Positions 1 through 10,386 of a stretch of DNA of 64,000 nucleotides are shown here, in pieces. Position numbers and translations under genes: made by a program. How positions within the stretch are numbered: position 1 is the stretch's first letter; every line of letters begins with the position of its first letter. The notes beneath the pieces are model-generated. The model saw only the letters and a program-made list of their open reading frames with translations. It was not told the origin of the DNA and ran no database searches. The stretch is from Todiramphus chloris collaris (lineage: Eukaryota > Chordata > Aves > Coraciiformes > Alcedinidae): NCBI GenBank assembly GCA_025345505.1, contig JANVCC010000030.1, forward strand, positions 994,054 through 1,058,053. The letters are read 5' to 3'.

Positions 1-1076
1 TGTCCCAGCTCACTGCTGCAGTTTTAGATACCCAGGCACTGCAGATATTAAGAAAGGAAGGTGGAGAGAGGGACATTTCTTAGTCCGATCCTGCCTTGCA
101 ATGCAGAGGGAGGAAAGAGCTGCCCCGAAGAGACGGTCACTTGCCTGGGTGTGATGCACAGCACTGTGTCAGCCACAGCTGTGGCTGCAGGCTGGTGAGG
201 AGATGCCATCTGTGCATCTGCTGCGTTCATTATAGCCTCCAGACAGGAGCTGGATCCAACCTGGATGGAGTTAAGCTGGGATTTGTATTTTTTGAAGCAG
301 AGAGAAGAATTCTCCTGCAGATTTGTTAAAATCTTTTTTTTTTTGGTTCAGTTTCTTGAATGAAATAAGTTGTGCAAGAAAGATGGGCTGACTCCTTAGC
401 TTACACATGTCCCAGAGCCAGGCCTTTTATTTTAATGTTGCTGCTTTTTTCTGGACAGTCCATGCTCAGCAAACTTTCAGCATCTTTACATCTTGTCCAC
501 AGGGGTAAGTGCTATGCTTTGACACCAGTGGCACATCTGACCTCAGTAGAGATGCTCAGGGTGCAGAGTTTGTCACCAGAGATTGAGATGGAGGTATCTG
601 CTCTTAAACATGGGGCTTCTGTCTCTCCCTGTCACCTTGCCTGGCCCCACAGTAGTAAGGCCATTTTTGTTCTCACCACCGCGAATACTCCATTCACATC
701 ACCACAATGTTTGCTATCATACAGAGCCATACTCAGATAGGAAGTGCCCACAGGTCCTCAAGAATAGCAATGTGACAAGTGCTCAGTGCTGGCCTGTGCC
801 TGTAAAGTGCTTTGCAAAGGATGAGGGAGGCTCCAGGTCCCATGGGACCTCATGCTATGTGGCATGAACTTTGTTCCCTGGGTGGGATAGAGGTAGAAAA
901 CTGCCCTCTCCAGAGATGTGAGTTCAGTTTTTGCACAGATTTCTGCTTTCTCTGCTCTGTATTTACCAGTGAAGAAGCAGTTGGAAGCCTTATGTGGCTT
1001 TAAATTAAATAATGGTTATAAGAAGATGAACAGCCCTCCAGAAACCCATTTAAGATATTTTGTTATGTGCTCCTAC
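1..1076. other. Intronic sequence left of KCNMB2 coding exon 3
   Basis: Intron start (donor GTAGGA at 1076 on the minus strand) running to the window edge. I looked for the final KCNMB2 exon, which should encode the end of the loop, the second membrane segment and the C-terminus, and did not find it. No repeats or RNA genes were recognised. Short open frames here look like chance. Confidence 0.75.
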
Positions 1077-1272
1077 CTCAGAATTAATTTTCATTGTTTC
1101 TTCAGTGTGGTAGAGCAGAAGCTTCTGGCCAGAAGAGGTGAGATTAACATACACCTGGAGGCAGGGGTACTGAGAGATTTTCCAGCAGTCTGGACCACAG
1201 CTGAATGAGCAGTTGAAGGTTTCTGTGATAGATGCATTGAGAAGCGAGCACTGAGTCTCTTCTGTCCAGACA
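1077..1272 (-). CDS. KCNMB2: KCNMB2 coding exon 3: glycosylated extracellular loop (residues 76-141)
   Basis: Exon of 196 nt on the minus strand: the last base of Ser76 and residues 77-141. It encodes most of the large extracellular loop that sits over the channel turret. Visible are cysteines at 84, 97, 101, 105 and 113, which form the loop's disulfide network in the family. Three N-glycosylation sequons are present: Asn88 (NAS), Asn96 (NCS) and Asn119 (NLT), at the same positions as in mammalian beta-2. The acceptor is CTTTTTTCCTACTTAG and the donor is GAG|GTAGGA, leaving phase 0. The last two residues, Ser140-Glu141, differ from the mammalian pair. The reading frame stays open past the donor for nine intronic codons, so a naive open frame overshoots the exon. 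Confidence 0.96.
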
Positions 1273-3665
1273 CTAAGTAGGAAAAAAGAGGCATTAAAGC
1301 ATGGCAATAGTGGGCAATGAGCACTAAATACAGCTCAGGCTTTCCATCAGAGATATACCAGGGGATACCTTGTAGGAGATGGTACATGTTGCAGGGCTTT
1401 GAGCAAAGTCTGGACTTTCTCATGTTACTGGCACTTTTAGTTTGAAGAAACTGTATTTGAAACCAAAGAAAATCAGCAGAAATATCAGAGAACCGGGCAA
1501 CCTGCCCTAGAAAGAGCACAAAACTCACAGTGCTGCATGACGGGACACCCTGGACCAAGACTTGTTGGTTAACCACCGAGTCCAGTTCAATTTAAAGTGG
1601 AGACTGAGGGGATGACTTTGTATTAGCAGGGTGTGTATGTTCATAAGCATGAAGACACAGTAACACACCAGTGGTACCACATGCAGCTCTGCCTATGGAA
1701 GGACTTTTTCTAGTGGCAGCTTGCACATTTTTCTGCAAGTTAAATCAAATGGTTGTAATTGTTCTGGAGGATTTCAGCTTATCTCTAACTCACCAGAGGC
1801 TAAAACAGGAACAATGGAGCCTGGGTGTGCACTGGCAATATTCACTTGGGTTTCTGGTATGTATTTAAAAATACATGGCTGTATTTTCCTTAGGGACAAG
1901 AGCAGTGGCAAGGGCACACTGAGGGCTCTGTGAAATGCCTGTTACAGGCTGGGGGAAAGTCTTACCCCAGCGCTCCCCTTGTAGCCCTGCTCAGCCCCTC
2001 AGCTCACACCCAGCGTGAATCTCCTGCCTCTCACCATGAGAGCTGAGGGTCTGCTTGCCCCATTCCAAACCTACAAAGGGCTTTACACATTAAATGATAT
2101 CAAAGACTTCTGAGCAATTCTCCTGGTGTTTTACTTTGGCAGTAATTCTGCTTGTATATTCCGTTTATATTCCATTTTACATTTATATTACATTATGCCA
2201 TGATAGGGGGTGGCGGAGTGATCAAGTGAAAGGATTCTTTTTCCCCTCCCACACAGTATTTTGTTGGAGGGATATTATTGTCTGTAAAGGAGAATAACCT
2301 CCAAGGAGATCTGGCTGTACAAAGAGATGTGACAGCAAAGACTCCTGGGTTGTCTTCTCCTCACTTTCACCTTTCTGACTACTGTTTTATTCATACCTGG
2401 GGGTAATAAAGTAACACCTACCTAAAGCAGACGTGTGAAGATGGAATATTTGATACTTTTTAGGTGCTTTGATGTCTTCTGGCAATTTTTCACATAGTTT
2501 GTAATATAAATTTTCTCTTTCCACATGAGCAATTTTGACCTTAGCAGCCTCTGCAATTGACCCTGATATTGCTGAAAGGTCTGGGATAACAATTTGGAAA
2601 GGCAAATGCTCTTGGATGATTAACAGGTCTTGATCTCTGTTTTTAAAATCTAAACTTTGCCTGGATTTAAAAAGGGACAAATACCTTTATCATACAAATA
2701 AGATGCTGGAAACCAGTACAGTTTATCCTTGGACACTGCTACTTTTTCCTTATCATTGCACAGTCAAGAAGGAATATTTTCCTTCAGGTGCTGCAATATA
2801 ATTGAGGATCTTCATACCAGTTAACTGTAGGCACTTACTGTACAAGCCTAAAGAATAAGTCTGTAGCGGATAAGTGAAAATGTGCCAGATATCAGTGGCT
2901 GTCTCAGGGTGGTTTTGGGCAGGCATCCCCAGTTACATATTTTTCATTCTCCTGACTCCACCGATCAGGAAAAAAATGCTGCTGACAGTCTTATTGCAGT
3001 CTGGGCTGGATTTTAAATAGGGCTGGTTCTTGAAAACTGATTTCAAATGCTGCTAATGAATAACAGACCAAACTTTCTGTTCCATGGCAAAGAAGGAAGA
3101 CAGAGAAGGCCTCAAAAAAATTAGTGCAGTAATGATGAAATATGATCTTTCACTTTCAGCAAATTACTATATTTCAGGAGGATTTTACTTGTTAAAATGA
3201 AATAACCTACATGGAAAACTACATGCTACAAGGCAGCATGATTTCTCTCCCAAATTAATTCTCCATTCTTCATTTGAAAGTACATTGTTTCTTGAGGCTG
3301 CTAAGTATTTTTTGCTGGTTTGACTGGGCTTTGCAGCAGCAGCTCCTGAGAGGCTTACAGGGTCCATCAGACTGCTGACCCGCTGATATGGGTATTGTAC
3401 TGGTGTTAAACTGTGGCAAGTCTAAAGCATATGGATCAAGATACTGTCAAAGAGGGATCTAATTCTTCCCTTATGCTGGTATTACTCAACTTGCTTTCAC
3501 TGTACTTTTGCCTGATTTATACTGTGGCAAGGAAGTGCAGAATCAGGCCTATGTTCACAAAAGGAAAATTCATAAAACTCAATTAAAAAAACCCCCAAAA
3601 GAATAATCCACATGAAGTCAGCTGGAGAAAAGAGTGTGAGATCAGGGTAACCGTTGTGAAATTAC
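1273..3665 (-). other. KCNMB2: KCNMB2 intron between coding exons 2 and 3
   Basis: Intron of 2393 bp, with donor GTAATT at 3665 and acceptor CTTTTTTCCTACTTAG ending at 1273 on the minus strand. No transposon or RNA gene was recognised. A minus-strand open frame at 2387-2680 (97 codons) is the only protein-like stretch and is treated as a finding, not a gene. Confidence 0.9.
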
Positions 3666-3836
3666 CTTTGCATGTAAGACCGCAGCAGGGTGATTCCCAG
3701 GAGAAAGTACATCATGATAGAGCACACCATCATGGCCAGCCCGAGGAGTATGGCCCGGTCTTCTCCGGCTTTTAGGGCTGTGACTGTTTTCCTTTTGTCC
3801 AGTAGATCATGATCCCTGATTTTTTGGTAAATATTT
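3666..3836 (-). CDS. KCNMB2: KCNMB2 coding exon 2: cytoplasmic linker and first membrane segment (residues 20-75)
   Basis: Internal exon of 171 nt on the minus strand. It supplies the last base of Arg19, residues 20-75 and two bases of Ser76. It starts NIYQKIRDHDLLDKRKTV, the juxtamembrane linker. The stretch from about residue 46 (RAILLGLAMMVCSIMMYFLL) is the hydrophobic first transmembrane segment, and ITLLRSYMQ leads into the extracellular loop. The acceptor is CAACCTCAG ending at 3837 and the donor is GTAATT from 3665. Beta subunits have two membrane segments with both termini in the cytosol; the second segment is encoded in the exon missing from the window. The sequence is essentially identical to mammalian beta-2, showing strong constraint. 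Confidence 0.97.
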
Positions 3837-6800
3837 CTGAGGTTGAAAATAATACATTCTTATGTGAAGTTCACATTTAATCAATGAAGCCTCTACAGGA
3901 TAGGTAGTTCCACCTCCACACCCATCTCACGGGAGAGAAAGGCTTAAGGGTCCTCAGGTGTCCTTTCTCAATGGATTCACTCTGACCTGGTGGAAACTTA
4001 CTTATCTCCAAAATAAATTACAGCAATTTCTGAAAAGGTAAAAATCTCTTACAACAAATATAAGTATCAGACACTTGTGCCAGCTCAGGAAATCCTTCTT
4101 TGGTACAGCTTCATTGGTTCAGTTGAATAATACTGTAGGTGAATTTGACTGGTCAATGTCATTTTAGGCTGCTAGAAGATGTTTATGCATATGAGGCATC
4201 TTTTCTTCTGTTGAATGGTAACAGGTCTTATGTCACCATAAGTAGAAAACAGCCTGAAGAAAGTTGGCACTAAAATTATCTGAAAGGACAACGTTCTTTT
4301 TTGATTCCCTACAGGCTAGTTGTTTGGGTAATTTTTTACCCTGAGTGTGACTCAAAGCTCATTAAACACTATGGGGATTTTGCAGCTGATTTCTGTGGGT
4401 TGTTTCCTTTTTGATTGGGAGCTTATTTGCTTTATTTATAAAATAGCTTTCTGGAAGCCCAGTTACTCATTACAGTCAAAACCTTCATGGAAAATTATCC
4501 ACCAGAGCTATTTGTTCTGGGATTAAGGGGAAAAAAAAAAAAGAATTTACAACAAACCATTCCCCCTTCAGCAGAGAGCCCTTTGCATTTTCTAACCATA
4601 AGTCCTTCTTTCATCTCTGAGCCTTTGATGATTCAATGGGTCATGAGGACACAATGGTGAAGAAGGAAATATTTGAGTACATTTCAAACACACTCAAACT
4701 TTGTGGGTTTAAAATGTACTTACAGACCTGAGGCTGGTCAAAATCTCCTGTGATTTCTGTTACGGTTCTTTTGAATCATCCAGGCAGCACCCGAAGCATG
4801 TGAACCGCACACCTCTGAGCCCTGGCACCACCATAACATGGACATAGTAGTACACGTGGAAGATGTTCCTCTTCTACTGTCTGCAAAATGGCAGGTGAGC
4901 AACATCAACATCACTTTGGGCTCTAGCAAAGCCACAACTCATTTAAGCTGAAACCATCAAGTTTCACTCAACCTTGGAAAAAAGCACTGTGTCAAACCAA
5001 CCATATAACTTACACTCACTATTAGGGACAAGGAAATAGAGTTAAGAGAAATATAAAACCATGCATGAACACAGTAGAAACAAGAAAATAGGTTTAATCA
5101 AACTCCCTGAATTTGGAATTGAATTTGTATTTAGATGATGAGTCACAGTCAGGAAACGCACGTATGCTGTGGGGTTTTACAGCAGAAATCTTGCTTAGAT
5201 GGTACTGCAGTCAATAGTCTCCTATACCTAAGACCCCTTGAGGTTTCTTCACTCAGATGTAATTTACATCTTTGGATGTCCGTGAGTTTCTCTTCAAAAC
5301 CACCCTTTAAAGCTTGTCAGTGTTTTCATAGTTTGAAATGAAATGGTAATTCAGCCTCTCAAAATTTTCTCTGGTGTTGGGTAGAAAAAATACATTGTGA
5401 ACGGGTAGATGCAGCTGTCTTCAAAAGAAGTAATGCAGAGTAATGATCTAATGTTACTTTTATATTATTATTTATCAAACTGTATTTAACTCTGAGAGCT
5501 GTTATTACTATTTGCATTGTTCCCAAATGGAAGCAAGCAGGAAGGCAGAGATTGTCAAGCAGTTCCAGCACATTAACTGATCACACAGCATAACTTATGT
5601 CAGTGTGCAGACATAAAACAGACGCAGTGCAATCAGTCACTAATGTCAGCAGAGCAGCTAGGACATAAAAGTGATACAAATGGACAATTTACAAACAAAC
5701 AGCTAATTGAGAATGGTTACAAATACTTCCCATGTGGCCTGGAGCCTAGAAATGTGCACTGAGAGGTAAGAAAAGGATGGACTGAAGGATGTTTTGTAGA
5801 AATGATCTATCTGGCAGGTGACTGGCAAAGAGGATGGTGTGTGGTGACTGCCTGCCAGGTGGCTCTACCATGCTCACCTACCGTAGCAAGTAAAGCTAAA
5901 TAAAGCTCTGCCTTGAGGGTCATGCTTGGAGCGGTCGTTCGGTTGCACTTTTGCAAATATTTGTTATTCAAAGCCCTGACCAACAGAAAAGTGGTAGCCT
6001 GCTCTACACCTTACTGAGGGTTTTTTCTCCTGAATCCCTGCAAGGATTGGGTCTGGTAGCACACCCTGAGGCACGTGGGGCTGTGGCATGTGTGTATGCA
6101 TGACGCACTGATCTTGATGCAACTCAGAAGACAGGCTGAGTAACTGTCCCTCCTCCTCACTTGTGGCTGCGCCAGAGAGGTGTCATTTTTTTCCTGTATT
6201 ATACAGGGAACATCTGCTATAACCAAACTTCAGATTTTTGTCCCTGAGAGCCCTGATTTTGGAGAACAGGGTAAGTTGTGCAGAATATATTGCCACTAAG
6301 AAAGCAGCCTCATCATCTCCTTGGGTGGAACAGCAGCAGTGGCTGGCACAGGTGTGTGTGCAGCTTTGGAAGGGGCAGGGGGAGGATTTTGTGTAAATGT
6401 GAACTTTTGGGGGCCCAGGGACCTCTTTCCGCTTGGTGATCTGGAAGACTGCTGTGCTTAGCTGGCAGATTTTGGATCCCAGGACTGCACAGCCACAATT
6501 AGCTGACTGCTGCAGTGTGTTTTAAGTACAGATCACTGCATCCCAGACACTACTCATGTAGGTGACTGCATCTAATACTTGTGATTACCTGTGATAACTA
6601 CCTAAATATGACACCAAGAGGGGCTGTTTGTTTTTTAAAGAAGACACGGATGTCACAACATGGGGTCTCTTCATTATGTGCAAAGACATTTAACAAAAAG
6701 CAATCCTCCAAGGACAAAAGGTCTTTGCTCTCTTGATCATTTCCAAACTGAAGTTCTCCCCTGCTAAACCTCCGTGCTCTTTTTGCCAAATTGCTCAGAG

Positions 6801-7458
6801 AATATGGGCTGGCTGCTCTACCCAGGCTCAGCTGCCAGAGAGGAAATCTCGGCTGTGACTGTGCCTGCTGGGGACAGAGCAGAGATTTCCCTCTCTGTAT
6901 CTCTCTTCGCAGCAGCAGTGCGGAGATCCCTCTGCAACGTGGTCAGCAGCTCCTTATGTGATCTCCAGAGGAAGGCTATAGGGACTACCTGTGTGATAAA
7001 ATTATCCAGCCCAGGTTATGTTAGTCTGACTGCAAGATGGCCAAGGAGAGTTACAGTGCCAATGTGAGCCTGCTGGCATTAATAAAGAGGTTCTATGTCT
7101 TCTGTACAGTTCCCCATATTTGCTGCATCCAAGACCTTTATTTGCCATCGTGAGGTATGTGAAGTTCTAGCACTCGCTCATGTGAAGGATGAGGCATACC
7201 AACCTGCTCTGTGCTCTGCTGGCACAGGACTGCTCTGCAGCTTCAGGGATATGATTAATTTATTGGCATGTATTCGGAACGGTCCTATAAACAAAAATTT
7301 TGCAACTGGGCACTGCCACATAAGGCAGTAGAGGCTAAAGCAATGCTTCTTCTGACTCTGTACAATAGTTCTTATTTAGCTTCAAAATGGGTAGATCTAG
7401 GAAGCTCTGCAAAGGTGAAGTTTCTTCACTTGAAGCCTAGAATAACCAGGCACCTGCA

Positions 7459-7505
7459 ATTAATTTTTAATTTAAAAAAAAATTAATTAAAAAAAATAAA
7501 AAAAG
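7459..7505. repeat. A/T-only low-complexity tract
   Basis: Almost pure A and T with nested TTAATT motifs and A runs, partly self-complementary. It lies within a KCNMB2 intron. No function is assigned. Confidence 0.8.
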
Positions 7506-9357
7506 GACACAAATTACCTACCCTCAAATTCCTTCCCTTGAAAATGTGCCATAGTGTGGCACTGAGAGAGGAGTTTTATCCTCTGGCAGTGTGTGGTTAT
7601 GAGGTTTGTCAGATGAGGACAAGCCTGAATTATTCAAAATTATTTTGAATTCACATTTGATTCTCTGATATCATAGTTGCTATGCAGATGTCACTCAAAT
7701 TGCCTCATGGCAAGTTGTTTACTGATACCAGAGATCCTTGAATGTAAGGATATTCCTATATCTTACCTGCAGAATTCCCTATGCTGGGGGACTTTTCTGC
7801 TCAGGAGCTGATTTTTTTTACATTTTTCTTTATAGGGTATGTTTAGCTGCATCAGTTTATGCTATTAGAACTGTGGTAACAGGAAATCTCTCCGGAGATC
7901 TCACAAAAGTCTCAGTTATGGTTGTAGAAGGATTTCTATCAATATGAATAGATTTTGTTCACTCAATTCCTTCCCTCTTTCCCTCCAAACTGGAACAAAT
8001 CAAACCAGTGATTTGGTTTTCCAAAGTTACAGTTTTGTGGAAAGCCTAATTGACAGCTGAGAAAGAATGAGGACTTGACTAGTTTCTGAAGCATAAAAAA
8101 TGGTAGTTGGGGAACAGTGGATATCTAAAATAGCAATGAAATATACATGTTTTGGTCTTGACTCTGCAAAAAGAGATGCCTGAGAGATACCTTCCACCCA
8201 GGAGGAGGTAATTCCTCCACATCAAGTGACCCATTTTTGCACAGCATGAGTCAAATGACAAGTTTGCTGCTCCACGTGACAATCCTTCTGTCTGAAGCTT
8301 AAAGAACAAAATTTCCTAGGAAAGGGTCATTTAGGAGAAGTAGTGTCTCTAAAATGCACTGCCTGTTTGATATAATGATGCTGTTGGTGACCTTACATGT
8401 GTTAAAATCTGTCAGACGCTGGTGGATGGGTTCCTCTCCCCAGCCACACTTGCTCTGTGTTCACACCACTCTTCTGCAGTCTTGAGGCTGTGGTTAGCAC
8501 TCTCCCATTTTCATTTTCTCTTCTTCCCATTCCCTCCTGCATTTTATTAATCATTCACAAGGTATGAACGATTCCTTCTGTATGGCTTTACAGGACCACC
8601 TGGGAAATAAACCCACCCTGAGGCTTGAAAAGGCACCTGAAATTACCTCAGCTGTTGTGTAAGCACAGAGATACTGCTCCCTACCTCCCCATTTCTGCAG
8701 GCAGGCAGGGATGAGCTCTGCCCAGATTTTAAGCTGAGAGGACACTGGTGAGCCCTGCTTAACACACTGTGCAGTCCAAGTTAATAAGTCCCACTGAAAG
8801 GCATGGTGTGAGTTGAAAAGCCGTTCTAATCAGGAGCATATGGTTCCCAGACAGCCCAATGTGTGGACAGATACCTCCTCCAAGTGTCTAACCTTGGACA
8901 ATCCTATCCATGACAGTGTTTCAACACAGAAGAACATTAGCCTGGGGAAAAATCAATTGATGAGGAGACTTGCAGAAGTACATGAGTCAAATAACCAGCT
9001 CCAACTGAAAGTCCATGGAAACCTGCTACCAAACTGGACTTTGCGGCTTAAAAATGACTGATTGGGATCAGATTGTCAAAAAAACACCAAACACCTATGC
9101 AGCCTTTGCAGAAAAGTTCAACAAATGGGCCAATTCTTCAAAGAAACTGTGTCCTGAGGGCAGCTTTGCTGCCTGAACTCATGAGCATATTTCCTCAAGC
9201 AAACGTGAGCAGTATTGTCTCATTAGAATAACCAAAGTGTGTTTTCTTAATTGGCACTGTAGACACATTGACCTCTGCTTTTGTTTCACCGGAGTCTGAT
9301 TTTTTGTGATTACATTTAATAGTGACTTCAAGGGGAACTGAAAGAGAGAAGGCAAGT

Positions 9358-9392
9358 GAGGGAAGGGGGAAAGGAAAGAGAAGAAAGGGAAA
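9358..9392. repeat. Uninterrupted 35-nt polypurine run
   Basis: Thirty-five consecutive A/G bases on the plus strand, inside a longer purine-rich stretch from about 9331. In KCNMB2 mRNA sense it is a polypyrimidine run. Such tracts can form triplex-like structures, but nothing here shows that it does. Confidence 0.8.
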
Positions 9393-10275
9393 TGTGACTG
9401 GTTGTGACAAGACAAGCTGTCCAGCAACTCTCACTACAAAGGAGAGAGATTTTGGAAGGATGAGTCTGAGCATTACTGACAATTGTTCTTTCATCATTGA
9501 TATTTACATTTTTTCATTCCCAACTGAGTACTGCCTTTGTCTGCAGACTTAAAACCTCTCCTACCCTTTCCTTTTCTTCTGTGTAATTCCCTGCTCCTCT
9601 GGGAGATCTAGTAACTCTATCTTCTTCAGCCTATTCCCTCCAGCAACATCATTTATGCGGGCTGGTGAGCTACCAGCTCACTTTCAATCTGCTTGTCATC
9701 CTCCAGCTACTCATCCTCACACCCACATGCATATAAACAGAAAAGATCTCTGACAGCTGGATGCGTCATCCAGATGTGCAAAAGTTATGTAGGGCAATGA
9801 TCTGGCTGTGGGAGAGGAGGCACTCTGTGTGCATGTTGTCTGGAGGGGGATTCAGGAGGAATGTGGGCTGATGGCTGGAAGCAGGATATCTGCAAAAGGT
9901 ATAAAGGCTTCACAGGGGTTGGAAGCGGGGATAAAAACCTGTGCCTGAGGGTTAGTATGCTTTTAAATGTGCAGCAGGATGTGTGCTGACCTCAGAGGTA
10001 GTTATGGTGTGCTGCTAATGTCCTGGGAACAAGGAAGACTTTGTCCACGGCTCTGGCATTGTCCCTTCACTCCATTTTGTCTTGGCACATTAACCCTGGC
10101 ACACATCAGCTGGTCCTGTTATCGATGGAGCAGTAGCTGGGGGGGCATGAGAGGCAAGGGGCAGACACCCTTTGCATCACTCCTACTTCTCTAGTGAGGT
10201 CACTGAAGAGAAGCTACAGGCCACGATCCTCAGTATTCAAACCCACAAGAGACAATCAGCATAGATGTTGTTTAC

Positions 10276-10331
10276 CTTTTCTCGTCATGTCTGTATGATG
10301 TAGAGCTCCGGCCACTGGTCCAAATAAACAT
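10276..10331 (-). CDS. KCNMB2: KCNMB2 coding exon 1: start codon and inactivation ball (residues 1-19)
   Basis: Minus-strand coding part of the first coding exon. It reads MFIWTSGRSSTSYRHDEK plus the first two bases of the Arg19 codon, then a donor GTAAAC at 10275. This is the beta-2 N-terminus; mammals have small substitutions at residues 9-11. In the family, the hydrophobic Phe2-Ile3-Trp4 tip followed by a polar, charged linker acts as a tethered ball that enters the BK pore and inactivates it. All three tip residues are intact here. The ATG at 10329-10331 was chosen because it gives the known N-terminus and has A at -3. The two-base overhang (AG) pairs with the A opening the exon at 3836. 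Confidence 0.96.
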
Positions 10332-10386
10332 TTTAGAGGATTGCCCAGTGTTGGCTTTGCTCGCTGCAGTGGGACGCTGGAAGGAC
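10332..10386 (-). other. KCNMB2: KCNMB2 5' UTR portion of the first coding exon, with splice acceptor
   Basis: The 55 nt ahead of the start codon on the minus strand. Its left boundary in transcript order is a strong acceptor, TCCCTCTTCTCCCAG followed by GTCC, with the exon starting at 10386. This means at least one further non-coding exon lies at higher coordinates. No stop codon interrupts the start-codon frame in these 55 nt, so the 5' UTR is open in frame for 18 codons. A second, weaker AG (after CACTGCAG) could give a shorter exon. The boundary is inferred from splice-site sequence only. Confidence 0.7.

Larger units (their letters stand above)
3837..10275 (-). other. KCNMB2: KCNMB2 intron between coding exons 1 and 2
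   Basis: Intron of 6439 bp bounded by GTAAAC (donor, at 10275) and TTTTCAACCTCAG (acceptor, ending at 3837) on the minus strand. I saw no coding exon, RNA gene or recognisable transposon in it. It contains an A/T tract at 7459-7505 and an uninterrupted 35-nt purine run at 9358-9392. Open frames of 60-100 codons in it do not resemble known proteins. Confidence 0.9.
1..10386 (-). other. KCNMB2: KCNMB2 gene, partial (5' coding part; 3' end beyond left edge)
   Basis: Span of the visible KCNMB2 gene on the minus strand, from the exon carrying the start codon to the left edge. Three exons encode residues 1-141 of a protein that is about 235 residues in mammals. Junctions are phase-consistent: AG|A (Arg19), AG|T (Ser76), and a junction after Glu141 between codons. 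The intron between coding exons 1 and 2 is 6439 bp (3837-10275); the next is 2393 bp (1273-3665). Both begin with GT and end with AG on the minus strand. The gene encodes an accessory subunit that assembles with the Slo1 (KCNMA1) pore subunit in the plasma membrane. It raises apparent calcium sensitivity and, through its N-terminus, causes fast inactivation. The final exon was not found in bases 1-1076. Identity rests on near-complete match to the known beta-2 sequence. Confidence 0.95.

Noticed and set aside
1..1076. Search for the last KCNMB2 exon at the left edge
   Set aside because: No sequence matching the end of the loop, the second membrane segment or the C-terminus was found, so it is placed outside the window.
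1091..1576. 161-codon minus-strand open frame overlapping KCNMB2 exon 3
   Set aside because: It is in another frame of a proven exon and has no recognisable domain.
9897..9937. Two TATA-like boxes (GGTATAAAGG and GGGATAAAAAC)
   Set aside because: No initiator, CpG cluster or downstream exon structure to support a promoter.
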